Positions 52,601 to 62,400 of a stretch of DNA of 64,000 nt are shown here, piece by piece. The translations under genes were made by a program, and so were the position numbers. The DNA comes from Mycolicibacterium rhodesiae NBB3 (lineage in GTDB: Bacteria; Actinomycetota; Actinomycetes; Mycobacteriales; Mycobacteriaceae), in assembly GCF_000230895.2 (NCBI RefSeq), contig NC_016604.1:4278001-4342000 (forward strand), given 5' to 3'. Every line of letters begins with the position of its first letter. Positions within the stretch are counted from its first letter, which is position 1. Below the pieces are notes generated by a model. The model made no database searches and was not told the origin of the DNA. It saw nothing but the letters and a program-made list of their open reading frames with translations.

Positions 52601-53095
52601 GCCATCACGGCCGCACTGACCGAACTTGTTCCCGCACATGTGATTCCGAAGGTCATCGTCGTGACCGATCAGCTTCCGTTCACGATCGGCGGCAAGTTGG
52701 ACCGCAAGGCCGCCGCGCGTCGGCTGGCCGAGGCCGACGTACCCGCCGCCGACGCGTATCGGGCACCGGGCACCCCCCTGGAAACGGCACTCGTCTCGAT
52801 CGTGAGCGAGGTGCTCGGCGAGACCGCCGAGCACATCGGGGTCGACGACGACTTCTTTTCCCTCGGTGGCGATTCCGTACTCGCGACGCAGGTCGTCGCC
52901 AGCGTCCGGGACTGGCTGGATACGCCGACGGTGAGGGTCACCGACATGTTCGCGGCGCGCTGCGTCTCCGCCCTGGCTGCCAGGCTCGTCGCCCGCGAAC
53001 CCGACGACGACAGGCTCAACATGGTCGCCGAGGTGTACCTGGAGGTCGCCGGGATGGACAGTGCGGAAGTGATGTCGGAGCTGGCAGGGGGTTAG
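49637..53095 (+). CDS. mbtB: phenyloxazoline synthase (NRPS)
   Basis: A 1152-residue NRPS that joins salicylate to serine/threonine and cyclises it to the oxazoline. Domains in order: aryl-carrier (about 10-78; ASGLDSIRMM), cyclisation (about 92-510; DMNAAD is the DxxxxD motif), adenylation (about 525-1030; VLFTSGSTGVPKG, YRTGDLVRY) and PCP (about 1045-1110; LGGDSVLAT). It ends soon after the PCP. I see no thioesterase domain. GTG 49637 follows GGAGG by 5 bases. Confidence 0.93.
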   Translation: MGVAGKPDRTVRDEVAELLGVTPDAVDPDADLIASGLDSIRMMSLSGRWRKQGIDVNFAALAETPTVAAWSALVAERSGAGEPAQPVDHDGEPDAEDPFPLTQMQHAMWLGRNDDQQLGGVGAHLYVEFDGADVDPTCLRDAATKLVVRHPMLRVEILPDGTQRIGDRGLPVTVYDLRDLDAEAVERRLGEIRDEKSHQILDGDALQLSLSLRPDGRTRLHVDMDMNAADALSYRNLMADLEVFYRGDELPELRYTYRQYRAAMAAADPGPLDADRQWWAERIPDLPESPALPLVPLAEQANPRRSIRLWHIFDVQTRDALFAAAHRRGFTPAMAVAASYSNALAKWSSGSRFLLNLPMFGREQFHPDVEKLVGCFTSSLMLDVDLTRSTTAAERTSAVQQTLHETARHSSYSGLSVLRDLGRHRGTQPLAPIVYTSALGLGDLFAGEVTDQFGAPVWTISQGPQVLIDAQATPLAEGLMINWDVRVEAFRPGVANAMFAYHVAELSRLATDDAAWDAPDPPAVPESQRAVRAAVNGVTAPPSGDALHDGFFRNADATPDAVAVFSRDGDLTYGELRTRSLAVAKALRDNGVRHGDAVALIGPKCTDQIPALLGILAAGAAYLPIGADHPAERAATILESSDVAAVLLCGEAAPVTAAVPVMTVAQASRGETAREPETAEPSALAYVLFTSGSTGVPKGVELTHHAVMNTVEFVSRRFELGPTDRTLAVSTLECDHSVVDVFAILRAGGAVVVVDEECRRDPDSWADLIDRHSVSMLNFMPGWMEMLLPVGGSRLSGLRVVLLGGDWVRPELIRGLRACAPDVRAHGLGGATELAIHAAICDVDEPEPHWTAVPYGTPLTNNACRVVAADGSDCPDWVPGELWVSGRGIARGYRGRPDLTAAKFVEHDGRTWYRTGDLVRYWPDGILEFVGRIDHRIKISGYRVELGEVEAALKRVGGVDAAVAGVVPGERDLLGALVCVEDPAVDAAAITAALTELVPAHVIPKVIVVTDQLPFTIGGKLDRKAAARRLAEADVPAADAYRAPGTPLETALVSIVSEVLGETAEHIGVDDDFFSLGGDSVLATQVVASVRDWLDTPTVRVTDMFAARCVSALAARLVAREPDDDRLNMVAEVYLEVAGMDSAEVMSELAGG

Positions 53096-53109
53096 TCCCT
53101 TTCGGCTCT

Positions 53110-53175
53110 CTATGGGCGAGATTGCATGCAGGGTCGGTCAAACATCCACAGCCCTGAGCGCAATCTCGGCCATAG
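53110..53175. repeat. long imperfect inverted repeat after mbtB
   Basis: A 16-base arm (53110-53125) and its reverse complement (53160-53175) match at 15 of 16 positions. An inner 5-base pairing (CAGGG/CCCTG) continues the stem after a 3x3 internal loop, leaving an 18-base apical loop. It lies between mbtB and the opposite-strand LLM gene. It has no T-tract. It could be an mRNA 3' structure, a bidirectional terminator, or one copy of a small interspersed repeat (MITE-like). Confidence 0.7.
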
Positions 53176-53279
53176 GAGGCAATTCGTGTCAGTCCCTCCG
53201 CGGAACATCGCGGCATGGAGAACGTGGGCGTCGCGCTTGGCGGCGAGGCACCTGAACTGCTCGGGCGCGGATTCCCGCT

Positions 53280-54146
53280 CTACAAATTGCGCAGCGCGGC
53301 CGCCAACTGACGCCATTGCGCACGCGGGAACTCGCGCGGATCCGCGGTGAGCACCTGTACGCACACGTGATCGGCGCCCGCGGAGAGGTGTTCGTTGACC
53401 CGACGAAGCACGGTCTCCTCGTCGCCCCACGCGATGATCGCGTCGAACAGCCGATCGCTGACCGATGACACGTCCTCCTGCGTGAAGCCGGAGCGCAGCA
53501 GGTTGTTGGCGTAGTTGGGCAGCGCCAGATAGGAACGCAGCCAATCGGTTCCGAGGGCGCGAGCCTCGTCCTTGTCCTTGGTCAGCAGCACGGTCTGCTC
53601 GGGAAGCAGCAGGGGACCGTCGCCAAGGTGCTCGCGCGCGTACCGGGTGTGGTCCGGCGTGACGAGGTAGGGATGGGCGCCGCGGGACCGCGTCGCGGAC
53701 AGTTCGAGCATCTTCGGTCCCAGAGCTGCGAGCACCCGGCTCGCGACCGGTACCGGGTTGTCGGTCGCATCGATGGCGTCCAGATACGCGCGCGTCGCGG
53801 CGAGCGGCTTCTTGTAGAGGCCGGGTTCCTTGGAGTCGATGAGGGGCGCATGGCTCACCCCGATCCCCAGCAGAAAGCGTTCACCGTGCTCGGCGGTCAG
53901 CGAGGCGTATGCCGTCGCCACGTCCGCAGGTTCGTGCATCCACAGGTTCAGGATTCCGGTGGCGATCACCACCTCTTTCGTCGACGAGAGCAACTGGCCC
54001 ACCGAATCCAGGACGGGTCCACCGACGTCGGGGATCCACAGCGCGGTGAACCCGAGCTCCTCCAGTTCCGCCGCGGCCTCGGCCGCCTCGCCGGCATCGC
54101 CGTACCGCAACTGCGAACTCCATACGCCTACGCCTGCCAGATCCAT
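53280..54146 (-). CDS. LLM-class F420-dependent oxidoreductase
   Basis: A 288-residue luciferase-like protein (MDLAGVGVWSSQLRYGDAGEAAEAAAELEELGF in part; LGIGVSHAPL; CVQVLTADPREFPRAQWR). It resembles the short LLM family (TIGR03620 type) that uses coenzyme F420 in mycobacteria. It sits on the opposite strand inside the mycobactin locus, between mbtB and mbtE, which makes it an intruder there. It may be unrelated to siderophore synthesis. Substrate unknown. Confidence 0.82.
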   Translation of the reverse strand: MDLAGVGVWSSQLRYGDAGEAAEAAAELEELGFTALWIPDVGGPVLDSVGQLLSSTKEVVIATGILNLWMHEPADVATAYASLTAEHGERFLLGIGVSHAPLIDSKEPGLYKKPLAATRAYLDAIDATDNPVPVASRVLAALGPKMLELSATRSRGAHPYLVTPDHTRYAREHLGDGPLLLPEQTVLLTKDKDEARALGTDWLRSYLALPNYANNLLRSGFTQEDVSSVSDRLFDAIIAWGDEETVLRRVNEHLSAGADHVCVQVLTADPREFPRAQWRQLAAALRNL

Positions 54147-54229
54147 CCACCGGTTCCTTTCCTGGGCAACTACGGCTCACGCTACGGCTATGTGAATCAC
54201 CCGGATGTACGGGTCATCGACAAGGCCAT

Positions 54230-54248
54230 TTAGGGTAGCGTCACAAAC
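54230..54248. promoter_or_regulatory. IdeR-like box before mbtE, upstream copy
   Basis: TTAGGGTAGCGTCACAAAC, a weaker match (about 12 of 19) to the IdeR consensus, directly abutting the next box. Confidence 0.4.
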
Positions 54249-54267
54249 TTAGGCCAGCCTGCGCTAA
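54249..54267. promoter_or_regulatory. IdeR-like box before mbtE, downstream copy
   Basis: TTAGGCCAGCCTGCGCTAA, about 14 of 19 matches with both arms intact, 22 bases before the mbtE start. Gives mbtE-mbtF-mbtG their own iron-controlled promoter, needed here because the opposite-strand LLM gene separates them from mbtB. Confidence 0.65.
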
Positions 54268-54289
54268 CCAAGGAAAGTGGAAAGCACGC

Positions 54290-57200
54290 GTGACTGATAT
54301 CGCCGATACCCGCGAGCAGCTCGACGACCGCCGGCTGGAGCTACTCCGCCGCAGATTGGCCGAGCGAGGACTCACGGCGAAGGGTGAGCCCGCTGCATCG
54401 TCCGGCGGAATGTCGGATGGTCAGCGACGCATGTGGTTCCTGCAGGCGGCCGATCCCACCGGCGCGATCCTCAACGTTTCCCTGTCCTACCGGATCACCG
54501 GGCCACTCGACGCGGCCCGGTTGCGCGACGCCGTCAACGCCGTGGCCGCGCGTCACGAGGTGCTGCGCACCACCTACGCAGCCGACGCGGACGGCGAGCC
54601 GCAACCGACGATCCACGACCAGCTCGCACCCGGCTGGTCCGCGCACGATCTGTCCGACCTGTCCGAGAACTCCCGCCGGTTGCGGCTCGAGGTGCTGGCG
54701 CAGCGCGAGTTCGGCGCACCCTTCGACCTCGGTACCGATGCGCCGTTGCGGCTGACCCTTGCTCGCACCGGCGTCGACGAGCACGTGCTGCTGCTCGTTG
54801 CCCATCACATCGCGTGGGACGACGGCTGCTGGCGGGTGTTCTTCGCCGACCTCACCCGGGCGTACAGCGGTGAGCAACTCGGCGCACCGGTAGCGGTCCC
54901 CGCGCATGCCGGTGACCCGTCGGCCGAGGACCTCGCCTACTGGCGCACCGCGATGGCGAATCCACCCGAGCCGCTGGAACTGCCGGGCGCAGGCGGCTCC
55001 GCGATCCCGACGAACTTCCGGTCGGCGCGCACCACGCTGCGACTGCCCGCCTCGACGGTCGATCGAGTGACCGCGTTGGCCAAGGACTCCGGGGCGACAC
55101 CGTACATGGTGCTGCTCGCGGCCTTCGGCGTGCTCATCCACCGCTACACCTATGCCGACGACTTCCTTGTTGCCGCACCGGTTCTCAACCGCACCGCGGA
55201 ACTGGACAACGTCATCGGGTACTACGGCAACACCGTTGCGATGCGTCTTCGCCCGCAACGCCGTGAGACTTTCCGTGAGGTCCTCGCCCACACCCGCGAC
55301 ACCACGGTCGGCGCCTTCGCACATCAGAACGTCAACCTGGACCGCATTGTCCGTGAGCTCAACCCCGACCGCCGCCACGGCGCCGAGCGAATGACGCGAG
55401 TGAGCTTCGGTGCGCGCGGCGCCGACGGCGACGGATTCAACCCCGCGGGCATCACCTGCGAGCGCGCCGACCTGCGCGCCCCGTTCACGCAGTTGCCGCT
55501 GGGATTCATGGTCGAGTTCGGCGATGCCGGTGTCGAGGTCGAGGCCGAGTACCTCGTCGAGATTCTCGACGCCGCACTTGTTCGACAACTGCTCGAGCAC
55601 TACGCCGTCCTGTTGGACAGCGCCCTGGCCAACCCCGACGAGCCGATCAGCGACCTCGAGCTGATGGGCGCCGCCGACCTCGAGTGGTTGCAGAAGGTTT
55701 CAGCCGGTGAGGAATTCTGCACGCCGGCACAGACATTGGCCACCCTGGTGGAATCGCAGGTCGACCGGACTCCCGACGCGGTCGCCGTGGTTTACGAGGG
55801 CTGCCACTACACCTACCGGGAGATCAACGAAGCGGCGAACCGGTTCGCGCACTGGTTGATCGGGAGGGGTATCGGCACCGAAGACCGCATCGCTGTGCTG
55901 CTCGACCGCTCGCCCGAACTGGTCATCACCGCCCTCGGCGTGGTCAAGGCCGGAGCGATCTACCTGCCGGTCGATCCGACGTATCCCGAGGACCGGCTCA
56001 ACTTCATCCTGTCCGACTCTGATCCCAAACTGATTCTGCGCGAGCCTGTCACCGGTCTCGACGGCATGCCTGACGACAATCCCACAGACACCGACCGGGT
56101 CCGCCCGTTGTACCCGGACAGCACCGCCTACCTCATCTACACCTCGGGTTCGACCGGACTGCCCAAGGGCGTGCCCGTCGCGCACCTACCCGTCGCCGAG
56201 TACTTCGTGTGGTTCAAGCGTGACTACGCGATCGACGAGGGTGAACGGCTGCTGCAGGTCGCGTCGCCGAGCTTCGACGTCTCCATCGGCGAGATCTTCG
56301 GCATGCTCGGATGCGGTGCACGGCTGGTGATTCCGCGTCCGGACGGTCTGCGCGACATCGGTTACCTCACCGACCTCCTGCACGACGAGGGCATCACCTC
56401 GATGCACTTCGTGCCATCCCTCCTCGGCCTGTTCCTTTCGCTGCCCGGTGTCAATCAGTGGCGCACACTGCAGCGGGTGCCGATCGGCGGTGAAGCACTC
56501 CCCGGAGAGCTCGCCGACAAGTTCCATTCCACATTCGATGCGCTGCTGCACAACTTCTACGGACCGACCGAGACGGTCATCAACGCGAGCCGCTACAAGG
56601 TCGAGGGCAAGCAGGGCACGCGGATCGTCCCGATCGGCACACCGAAGATCAACACCCAGATCCACCTGCTCGACGATGCGCTGCAGCCGGTACCGGTCGG
56701 CGTCATCGGTGAGATCTACATCGGCGGACCACATGTCGCGCAGGGCTACCACCGCAGGCCGAGGCTGACCGCCGAGCGGTTCGTCGCCGATCCGTTCACC
56801 CCTGGCGCTCGGCTGTACCGATCGGGCGACCTCGCCCGGCGCAATGCCGATGGGGACGTCGAGTTCGTCGGGCGGGCCGACGAGCAGGTGAAGATACGCG
56901 GCTTCCGGATCGAGCTCGGTGAAGTCGCCGCCGCGATTTCCGTCGACCCCAGCGTGGGCCAGGCGGTTGTCGTGGTCAGCGACTTGCCCAACCTCGGCAA
57001 GAGTTTGGTGGGGTACCTGACACCGGCCGACGACGGCGAGATCGTGGACATCGACCGCATCCGCGCACGGGTGGGCGCGGCGCTGCCGGAGTACATGACA
57101 CCCGCCGCATACGTTGTGCTCGACGAGATCCCGATCACCGCTCACGGCAAGATCGACAGCAAGGCGCTGCCCGAGCCCGATATCGGCTCCGGTGTCGAGT

Positions 57201-59422
57201 ACCGCGAACCGGCCGAGGGCACCGAGCGGCAGATCGCCGCGCTGTTCGCCGAACTGCTCGGCCACGACAGCATCGGCGCCGACGACTCCTTCTTCGAGAT
57301 GGGCGGCCACTCGCTGCTGGCCACGAAACTGGTCGCGGCCGTGCGGGACCGGTGCAACGTCGACATCGGTGTCCGTGAGGTCTTCGAGCTCGGCACGGTG
57401 GCGGCCCTGGCCGAACGTGTCGACGCGTCATCGGCGGTCGAATCGCAGCGTCCGCGTCTGGTCGCCATCCCGCGCGGAGGCCCGCTGCAGTTGTCGGCCA
57501 GCCAGCTGCGCATGTGGTTCCAGTACCGCGTCGACGGGCCCAACCCGGTGAACAACATCCCGTTCGCCGCCCGGCTCACCGGACCGTGCGACACGGAGGC
57601 GTTCGTGCAGGCGATGCGCGACGTCATCGCGCGTCATGAGGTGCTGCGCACGACCTACCGTGAGATCGACGGGGTTCCGTACCAGATCATCAACGAGGCC
57701 GGTGACGTCGCGGTGCGCCGGGCGCGCGGTGACGGCGAGTCGTGGCTGCAGACCGAACTCGACAAGGAACGGCGGCACGTATTCGAGCTCGAGCGCACCC
57801 TGCCGATCCGGGCCGCGGTCCTGTCGACATCCGACGCGCACGTGGTCTCGCTGGTCGTGCATCACATCGCCGCCGACCACTGGTCGGCGATGGTGTTGTT
57901 CAACGACCTGCTCACTGCTTACCGCGCCCGCCGATCGGGCCAAGCGCCCGAGTTCGCACCGTTGGATGTGCAGTACGCGGACTATGCGGCGTGGCAGGCG
58001 GCACTGCTGGCCGATGCCGACGGACCCGTTGTGGCGCAGCGTGATTACTGGCGCAGACAGCTCGCGGGCCTTCGTGAGGGTACGGGTCTGACGCCGGACT
58101 TCACCCGTCCGGAGGTGCTGAGCGGAGCGGGTGACGCGGTCGAATTCTCGATCGATGCGGCCACCCGGTCGAAGTTCGCCGAGCTAAGTCATGAACTCGG
58201 TGTCACCGAATTCATGCTGCTGCAGTCCGCGGTCGCCATCGCGCTGCACAAGGCCGGGGAGGGAACGGACATCCCGATCGGCACCCCGGTGGCCGGCCGT
58301 ACCGAGGCGGCGCTCGATCAGCTGATCGGGTTCTTCGTCAACATCGTGGTGCTGCGCAACGACCTGAGCGGAAACCCGTCGCTGCGCGAGGTGCTCCGCG
58401 GCGCCCGTGACACCGCTCTGGAGGCCTACGCCAACCAGGACCTTCCCTTTGATCACGTCGTCGATGCGGTCAAGCCTGCGCGATCTCTCTCGCGTAACCC
58501 GCTTTTCAACGTCGTTGTGCACGTCCGCGAAGCCCTGCCTGTCGGCGATGTCGTCGACTCCGGGGGAGACGGTGACACGGTCTTCACCGCGCTCGAGCCA
58601 CCGTTCGACGTCGCGCACGCCGACCTGTCGGTCAACTTCTTCGCCGCTGCTCAAACTGCCGGCTCGGCCGGCGGCGACGAGGGCTACCGCTGCCACGTCA
58701 TCTACCGCACTGATCTGTATCGCCGGGAGTCCGCCGAACGACTGGTGCGTTGGCTGGGCCGAGTCCTGTTCGCGTTCGCCGATGATCCCGACCAGAGACT
58801 GCGCGACGTGCTGATCGCCGACCGCGAGGAGCGCCGACGGGTGCACGACTACGGCATCGCTGCCCGCGTCAGCGTGCTCGACCATTGGCGAGATGCCGCG
58901 GCCGTCGGCGTCATCGGTGACGTCTACGACCACGAGAACGACGGTGAGACCACCTTTTTACGGGCCACGGGCAAGCGAGCGCGCTGGACAACGGACGGTT
59001 ACCTCGACGTGATCGAGGCCGACGCCCCGGCACCGGAAGGTCGCGAAGGCCCCGCTGGGTCTTTCGAACCCGCGCGCACCGACACCGAACGCACGCTCGC
59101 CGCGATGCTCGCCGAAGCGCTCGAAGTGCCCGAGATCGGACGCAACGACAACTTCTTCAGCCTGGGCGGCGACAGCATCATGGCGGTGCAGCTGGCCGCA
59201 CGCGCCCGTGACGCCGGAATCCCGTTGACAGCTCGAATGGTGTTCGAGCGCCCTGCCATTCACGAGCTGGCGGCGACCGTCGACGCTGCCGACAGCGACT
59301 CCCAGAACGCCGACGCGCACCACGACCCGATGGCTGCGTCAGGGTTGTCGGACGACGAGCTTGCCGCGGTCACCGCTTGGTTTTCCTCGACGGGCGCCGC
59401 TTCCGAAGATCAAGCGCCGTGA
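54290..59422 (+). CDS. mbtE: mycobactin NRPS MbtE
   Basis: A 1710-residue NRPS: condensation 1 (about 38-460; AHHIAWDD), adenylation (about 485-975; YLIYTSGSTGLPKG), PCP1 (about 990-1050; GGHSLLATK), condensation 2 (about 1065-1490; HHIAADHWS), a short A-domain relic (about 1515-1585), PCP2 (about 1595-1665; LGGDSIMAV). It activates lysine in the siderophore. The second module has no working A domain. GTG start preceded by GGAAAG. Its stop overlaps the mbtF start (GTGA). Confidence 0.93.
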   Translation: MTDIADTREQLDDRRLELLRRRLAERGLTAKGEPAASSGGMSDGQRRMWFLQAADPTGAILNVSLSYRITGPLDAARLRDAVNAVAARHEVLRTTYAADADGEPQPTIHDQLAPGWSAHDLSDLSENSRRLRLEVLAQREFGAPFDLGTDAPLRLTLARTGVDEHVLLLVAHHIAWDDGCWRVFFADLTRAYSGEQLGAPVAVPAHAGDPSAEDLAYWRTAMANPPEPLELPGAGGSAIPTNFRSARTTLRLPASTVDRVTALAKDSGATPYMVLLAAFGVLIHRYTYADDFLVAAPVLNRTAELDNVIGYYGNTVAMRLRPQRRETFREVLAHTRDTTVGAFAHQNVNLDRIVRELNPDRRHGAERMTRVSFGARGADGDGFNPAGITCERADLRAPFTQLPLGFMVEFGDAGVEVEAEYLVEILDAALVRQLLEHYAVLLDSALANPDEPISDLELMGAADLEWLQKVSAGEEFCTPAQTLATLVESQVDRTPDAVAVVYEGCHYTYREINEAANRFAHWLIGRGIGTEDRIAVLLDRSPELVITALGVVKAGAIYLPVDPTYPEDRLNFILSDSDPKLILREPVTGLDGMPDDNPTDTDRVRPLYPDSTAYLIYTSGSTGLPKGVPVAHLPVAEYFVWFKRDYAIDEGERLLQVASPSFDVSIGEIFGMLGCGARLVIPRPDGLRDIGYLTDLLHDEGITSMHFVPSLLGLFLSLPGVNQWRTLQRVPIGGEALPGELADKFHSTFDALLHNFYGPTETVINASRYKVEGKQGTRIVPIGTPKINTQIHLLDDALQPVPVGVIGEIYIGGPHVAQGYHRRPRLTAERFVADPFTPGARLYRSGDLARRNADGDVEFVGRADEQVKIRGFRIELGEVAAAISVDPSVGQAVVVVSDLPNLGKSLVGYLTPADDGEIVDIDRIRARVGAALPEYMTPAAYVVLDEIPITAHGKIDSKALPEPDIGSGVEYREPAEGTERQIAALFAELLGHDSIGADDSFFEMGGHSLLATKLVAAVRDRCNVDIGVREVFELGTVAALAERVDASSAVESQRPRLVAIPRGGPLQLSASQLRMWFQYRVDGPNPVNNIPFAARLTGPCDTEAFVQAMRDVIARHEVLRTTYREIDGVPYQIINEAGDVAVRRARGDGESWLQTELDKERRHVFELERTLPIRAAVLSTSDAHVVSLVVHHIAADHWSAMVLFNDLLTAYRARRSGQAPEFAPLDVQYADYAAWQAALLADADGPVVAQRDYWRRQLAGLREGTGLTPDFTRPEVLSGAGDAVEFSIDAATRSKFAELSHELGVTEFMLLQSAVAIALHKAGEGTDIPIGTPVAGRTEAALDQLIGFFVNIVVLRNDLSGNPSLREVLRGARDTALEAYANQDLPFDHVVDAVKPARSLSRNPLFNVVVHVREALPVGDVVDSGGDGDTVFTALEPPFDVAHADLSVNFFAAAQTAGSAGGDEGYRCHVIYRTDLYRRESAERLVRWLGRVLFAFADDPDQRLRDVLIADREERRRVHDYGIAARVSVLDHWRDAAAVGVIGDVYDHENDGETTFLRATGKRARWTTDGYLDVIEADAPAPEGREGPAGSFEPARTDTERTLAAMLAEALEVPEIGRNDNFFSLGGDSIMAVQLAARARDAGIPLTARMVFERPAIHELAATVDAADSDSQNADAHHDPMAASGLSDDELAAVTAWFSSTGAASEDQAP

Positions 59423-62400
59423 CCGCCACCGAGACGAAGGTGGCCGTCGAGGATGTGATGGCGCTCAGCCCGCTGCAGCAGGGGTTGTTCTCGCTGTCGA
59501 AGCTGAACAGCGGCGAGGGCGGGGGTGAGGACCCTTATGTGATCGCCATGTCCGTCGACGTTTTCGACGAGTTCGACCCGGAGTTGTTGCGCGAGTGTGC
59601 CGCTGCGCTGCTGGCGCGCCATCCGAACCTGCGGGCGAGCTTCTTCCACGGCGACCTGACTCGGCCCGTCCAGGTGGTGCCCACCCGGGTGGAGATCCCA
59701 TGGCGGACGGTCACCGCGTCGGCGGGTGAGGTCAACGCGCTCGACGCCGACGAGCGGCTCCGGCCGTTCGATCTCGAACGCGGCCCCGCGATTCGCTTCC
59801 TGATCATCGACGTCCCCGGATCGCATCGGCGTTTCGTCGTCGTTGCCCACCACATCCTGCTCGACGGCTGGTCACTACCGCTGTTCATGGGCGAACTGAT
59901 CGCCCTGTACCGCGCAAACGGTGACGTCGGTGTGCTGCCACCGCCCCCGCGGCCATATCGCGACTACATCGGTTGGCTGGCCGGGCGCGATCAGGACGTG
60001 AGCCGGCGGCTGTGGTCCGAACACCTTGGCGGCATGGACGGTCCGACGCTGCTGACCCCATCGCTGACCGCCGGTGAACCTGCGGCCGGTGCACCTCGAC
60101 GCACCGAGCTGAAACTGGACCGGGACACCACCGTGCGGTTGGCCGATGCCGCACGGTCGCGGGGCGTCACCGTCAACACACTCGTCCAGATGAGCTGGGC
60201 GGTGCTGCTGTCGGCGTTCACCGACCGCAGTGACGTCGTGTTCGGCGTCACCGTGTCCGGCCGCCCCAGTGAACTGACCGGAGTCGAGACGATGATCGGT
60301 CTGTTCATCAACACCGTGCCGCTTCGAGTGCGGTTGGACCCGACGCTCGGAATCGGGACGCAATGCGTTGCACTGCAACGTGAAGCGGCGAAGCTACGCG
60401 ATCACAGCTACCTGGCCCACTCCGAACTCCGGGCCTTGGGCGGTGTCGGCGAGATGTACGACAGCCTGCTGGTCTACGAGAACTTCCCGCCGGGCGAACT
60501 CGTCGGCGGAGGAGAGTTCACCGCCAACGGGGCCACGTTCCGGCCCGCGTCGCTGGAGAGCCTTTCGCACTTTCCGGTGACGATCGCCGCCCATATGGTC
60601 GACGACCGACTCACCGTGCTCGTCGAGGTCGTCGACGGCGCCCTGGGCGCGATGACTCCCGAGTCCCTCGGTGAACGCCTGCTGACCACGGTGCAGCGGA
60701 TGATCACCCAGTGGGGCAGTGCACTTCGTGATGTCAGCGTGCTCCTCGACGCAGAGCTGGCGGCCACCTTCGAGCCGATAGCCGCATCGAGCCACACCGG
60801 CGTGCACACCAAGTTCACCGAGACCGCATACACCAGGCTGGCGTCGCCCGCGCTCAGCTGGTCGGACGGCACACTCACGTACCGCGAACTGGACGAGGCC
60901 GCCGACGGACTGGCCGCCGCGTTGGTGGCGCGCGGAGTATGCACGGAAGATCCGGTGGCGGTGTGTCTTTCGCGCGGTCCTGCCTACGTGATCGCGATGC
61001 TCGGTGTGCTCAAGGCGGGCGGGGTGATCGTTCCCCTCGACCCCGCCATGCCTGCCGATCGGATCGCAGACATCCTCAGTCAGTGCGATCCCGCGGTCGT
61101 CGTCGACGATGCGCTGATGTCGACCGCACCCGTACAACCGCCGGACGACTTCGAGCCTGCCGTCGCACACCCCGGCCAGGCCGCGTATGTGGTGTTCACC
61201 TCGGGCACGACGGGTCGACCGAAGGGGGTCGTCGGAACCCATCGGGCACTGCTGGCCTACGCCGAGGACCACGCGCAGCAGATCCTGTGCCCTGCGGCGA
61301 CGCGGCTGAGCCATCCGTTGCGCGTGGCGCATGCCTGGTCGTTCACGTTCGACGCCGCCTGGCAACCCTTGGTCGCGCTGCTCGACGGCCACTCGGTGCA
61401 CATCGTCGACGGTGACGTCCAGCGTGACGCCGAGGCGCTGGTCGAGACGATCGCTCGGCACGGCATCGACATGATCGACACCACCCCGTCGATGCTGGCC
61501 CAGCTGTACGCTGTCGGTCTGCTGACCACGGTGCCTCTCGGTGTTCTCGCGCTGGGTGGCGAGGCGATCGGCATCGCCGCGTGGGACCAGATCCGTGACG
61601 AATGCGCGCGCACCGGTATGTCGGCCTACAACTGTTACGGCCCAACCGAAACCACCGTCGAAGCGGTCGTCGCGGACATCGCCGCACATGAACAGCCCAC
61701 CATCGGTCGGCCAACGGCGCCGACCCGTGCCCATGTGCTCGACTCGTGGCTGCGACCCGTGCCCGACGCCGTGGCGGGCGAGCTCTACCTGTCCGGCCAT
61801 CAGTTGACGCGCGGATATCTGGGCAGGCCCGGCGAGACGGCGGCCCGGTTCGTCGCCGACCCGAACGCGGCCGGCGAACGGATGTACCGCACCGGGGATG
61901 TGGTGCGACGCCTGCCTGGCGGTGCCCTGCAGTTCCTGGGTCGTTCCGACGCACAGGTCAAGATCCGCGGATTCCGCGTCGAGCCGGCTGAAATCGCGGC
62001 GGTGTTGCATTCGCACCCCGCGGTGCACCACGCGCACGTCGCAGTCCGCGAGCGGATCCGCGGCGGACCGCGTTTGATGGCCTACGTCGCCGCAGACCCA
62101 GCGCCCGATGTCTCGGAACTGCGCGCGATGCTGTCGAAACGGTTGCCGCGCTACATGGTTCCGCAGAGCATCGCGATCATCGACCAGATGCCGCTGACCT
62201 CACACGGCAAGATCGACGAAACAGCGCTGGCGGCCATCGCCGTCGACGACGGTCCGTCGGCCGCACCCGAAACCGAAACCGAATCAGGGCTCGTCGCCGT
62301 GCTTGCCGAGCTGCTCGACACCACGGATATCGATGTCACCGCCGAGTTCCTCTCGCTCGGCCTGGACAGCATCGTGGCGCTGTCGGTGGTGCAGGGTGCA

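Noticed and set aside
53126..53350. Open frame of 74 codons after mbtB on the plus strand
   Set aside because: Overlaps the hairpin and the end of the opposite-strand LLM gene, has no ribosome binding site and resembles no family.
60394..62037. 547-codon minus-strand frame opposite mbtF
   Set aside because: Antisense shadow of the adenylation domain; composition typical of a GC-rich false frame.
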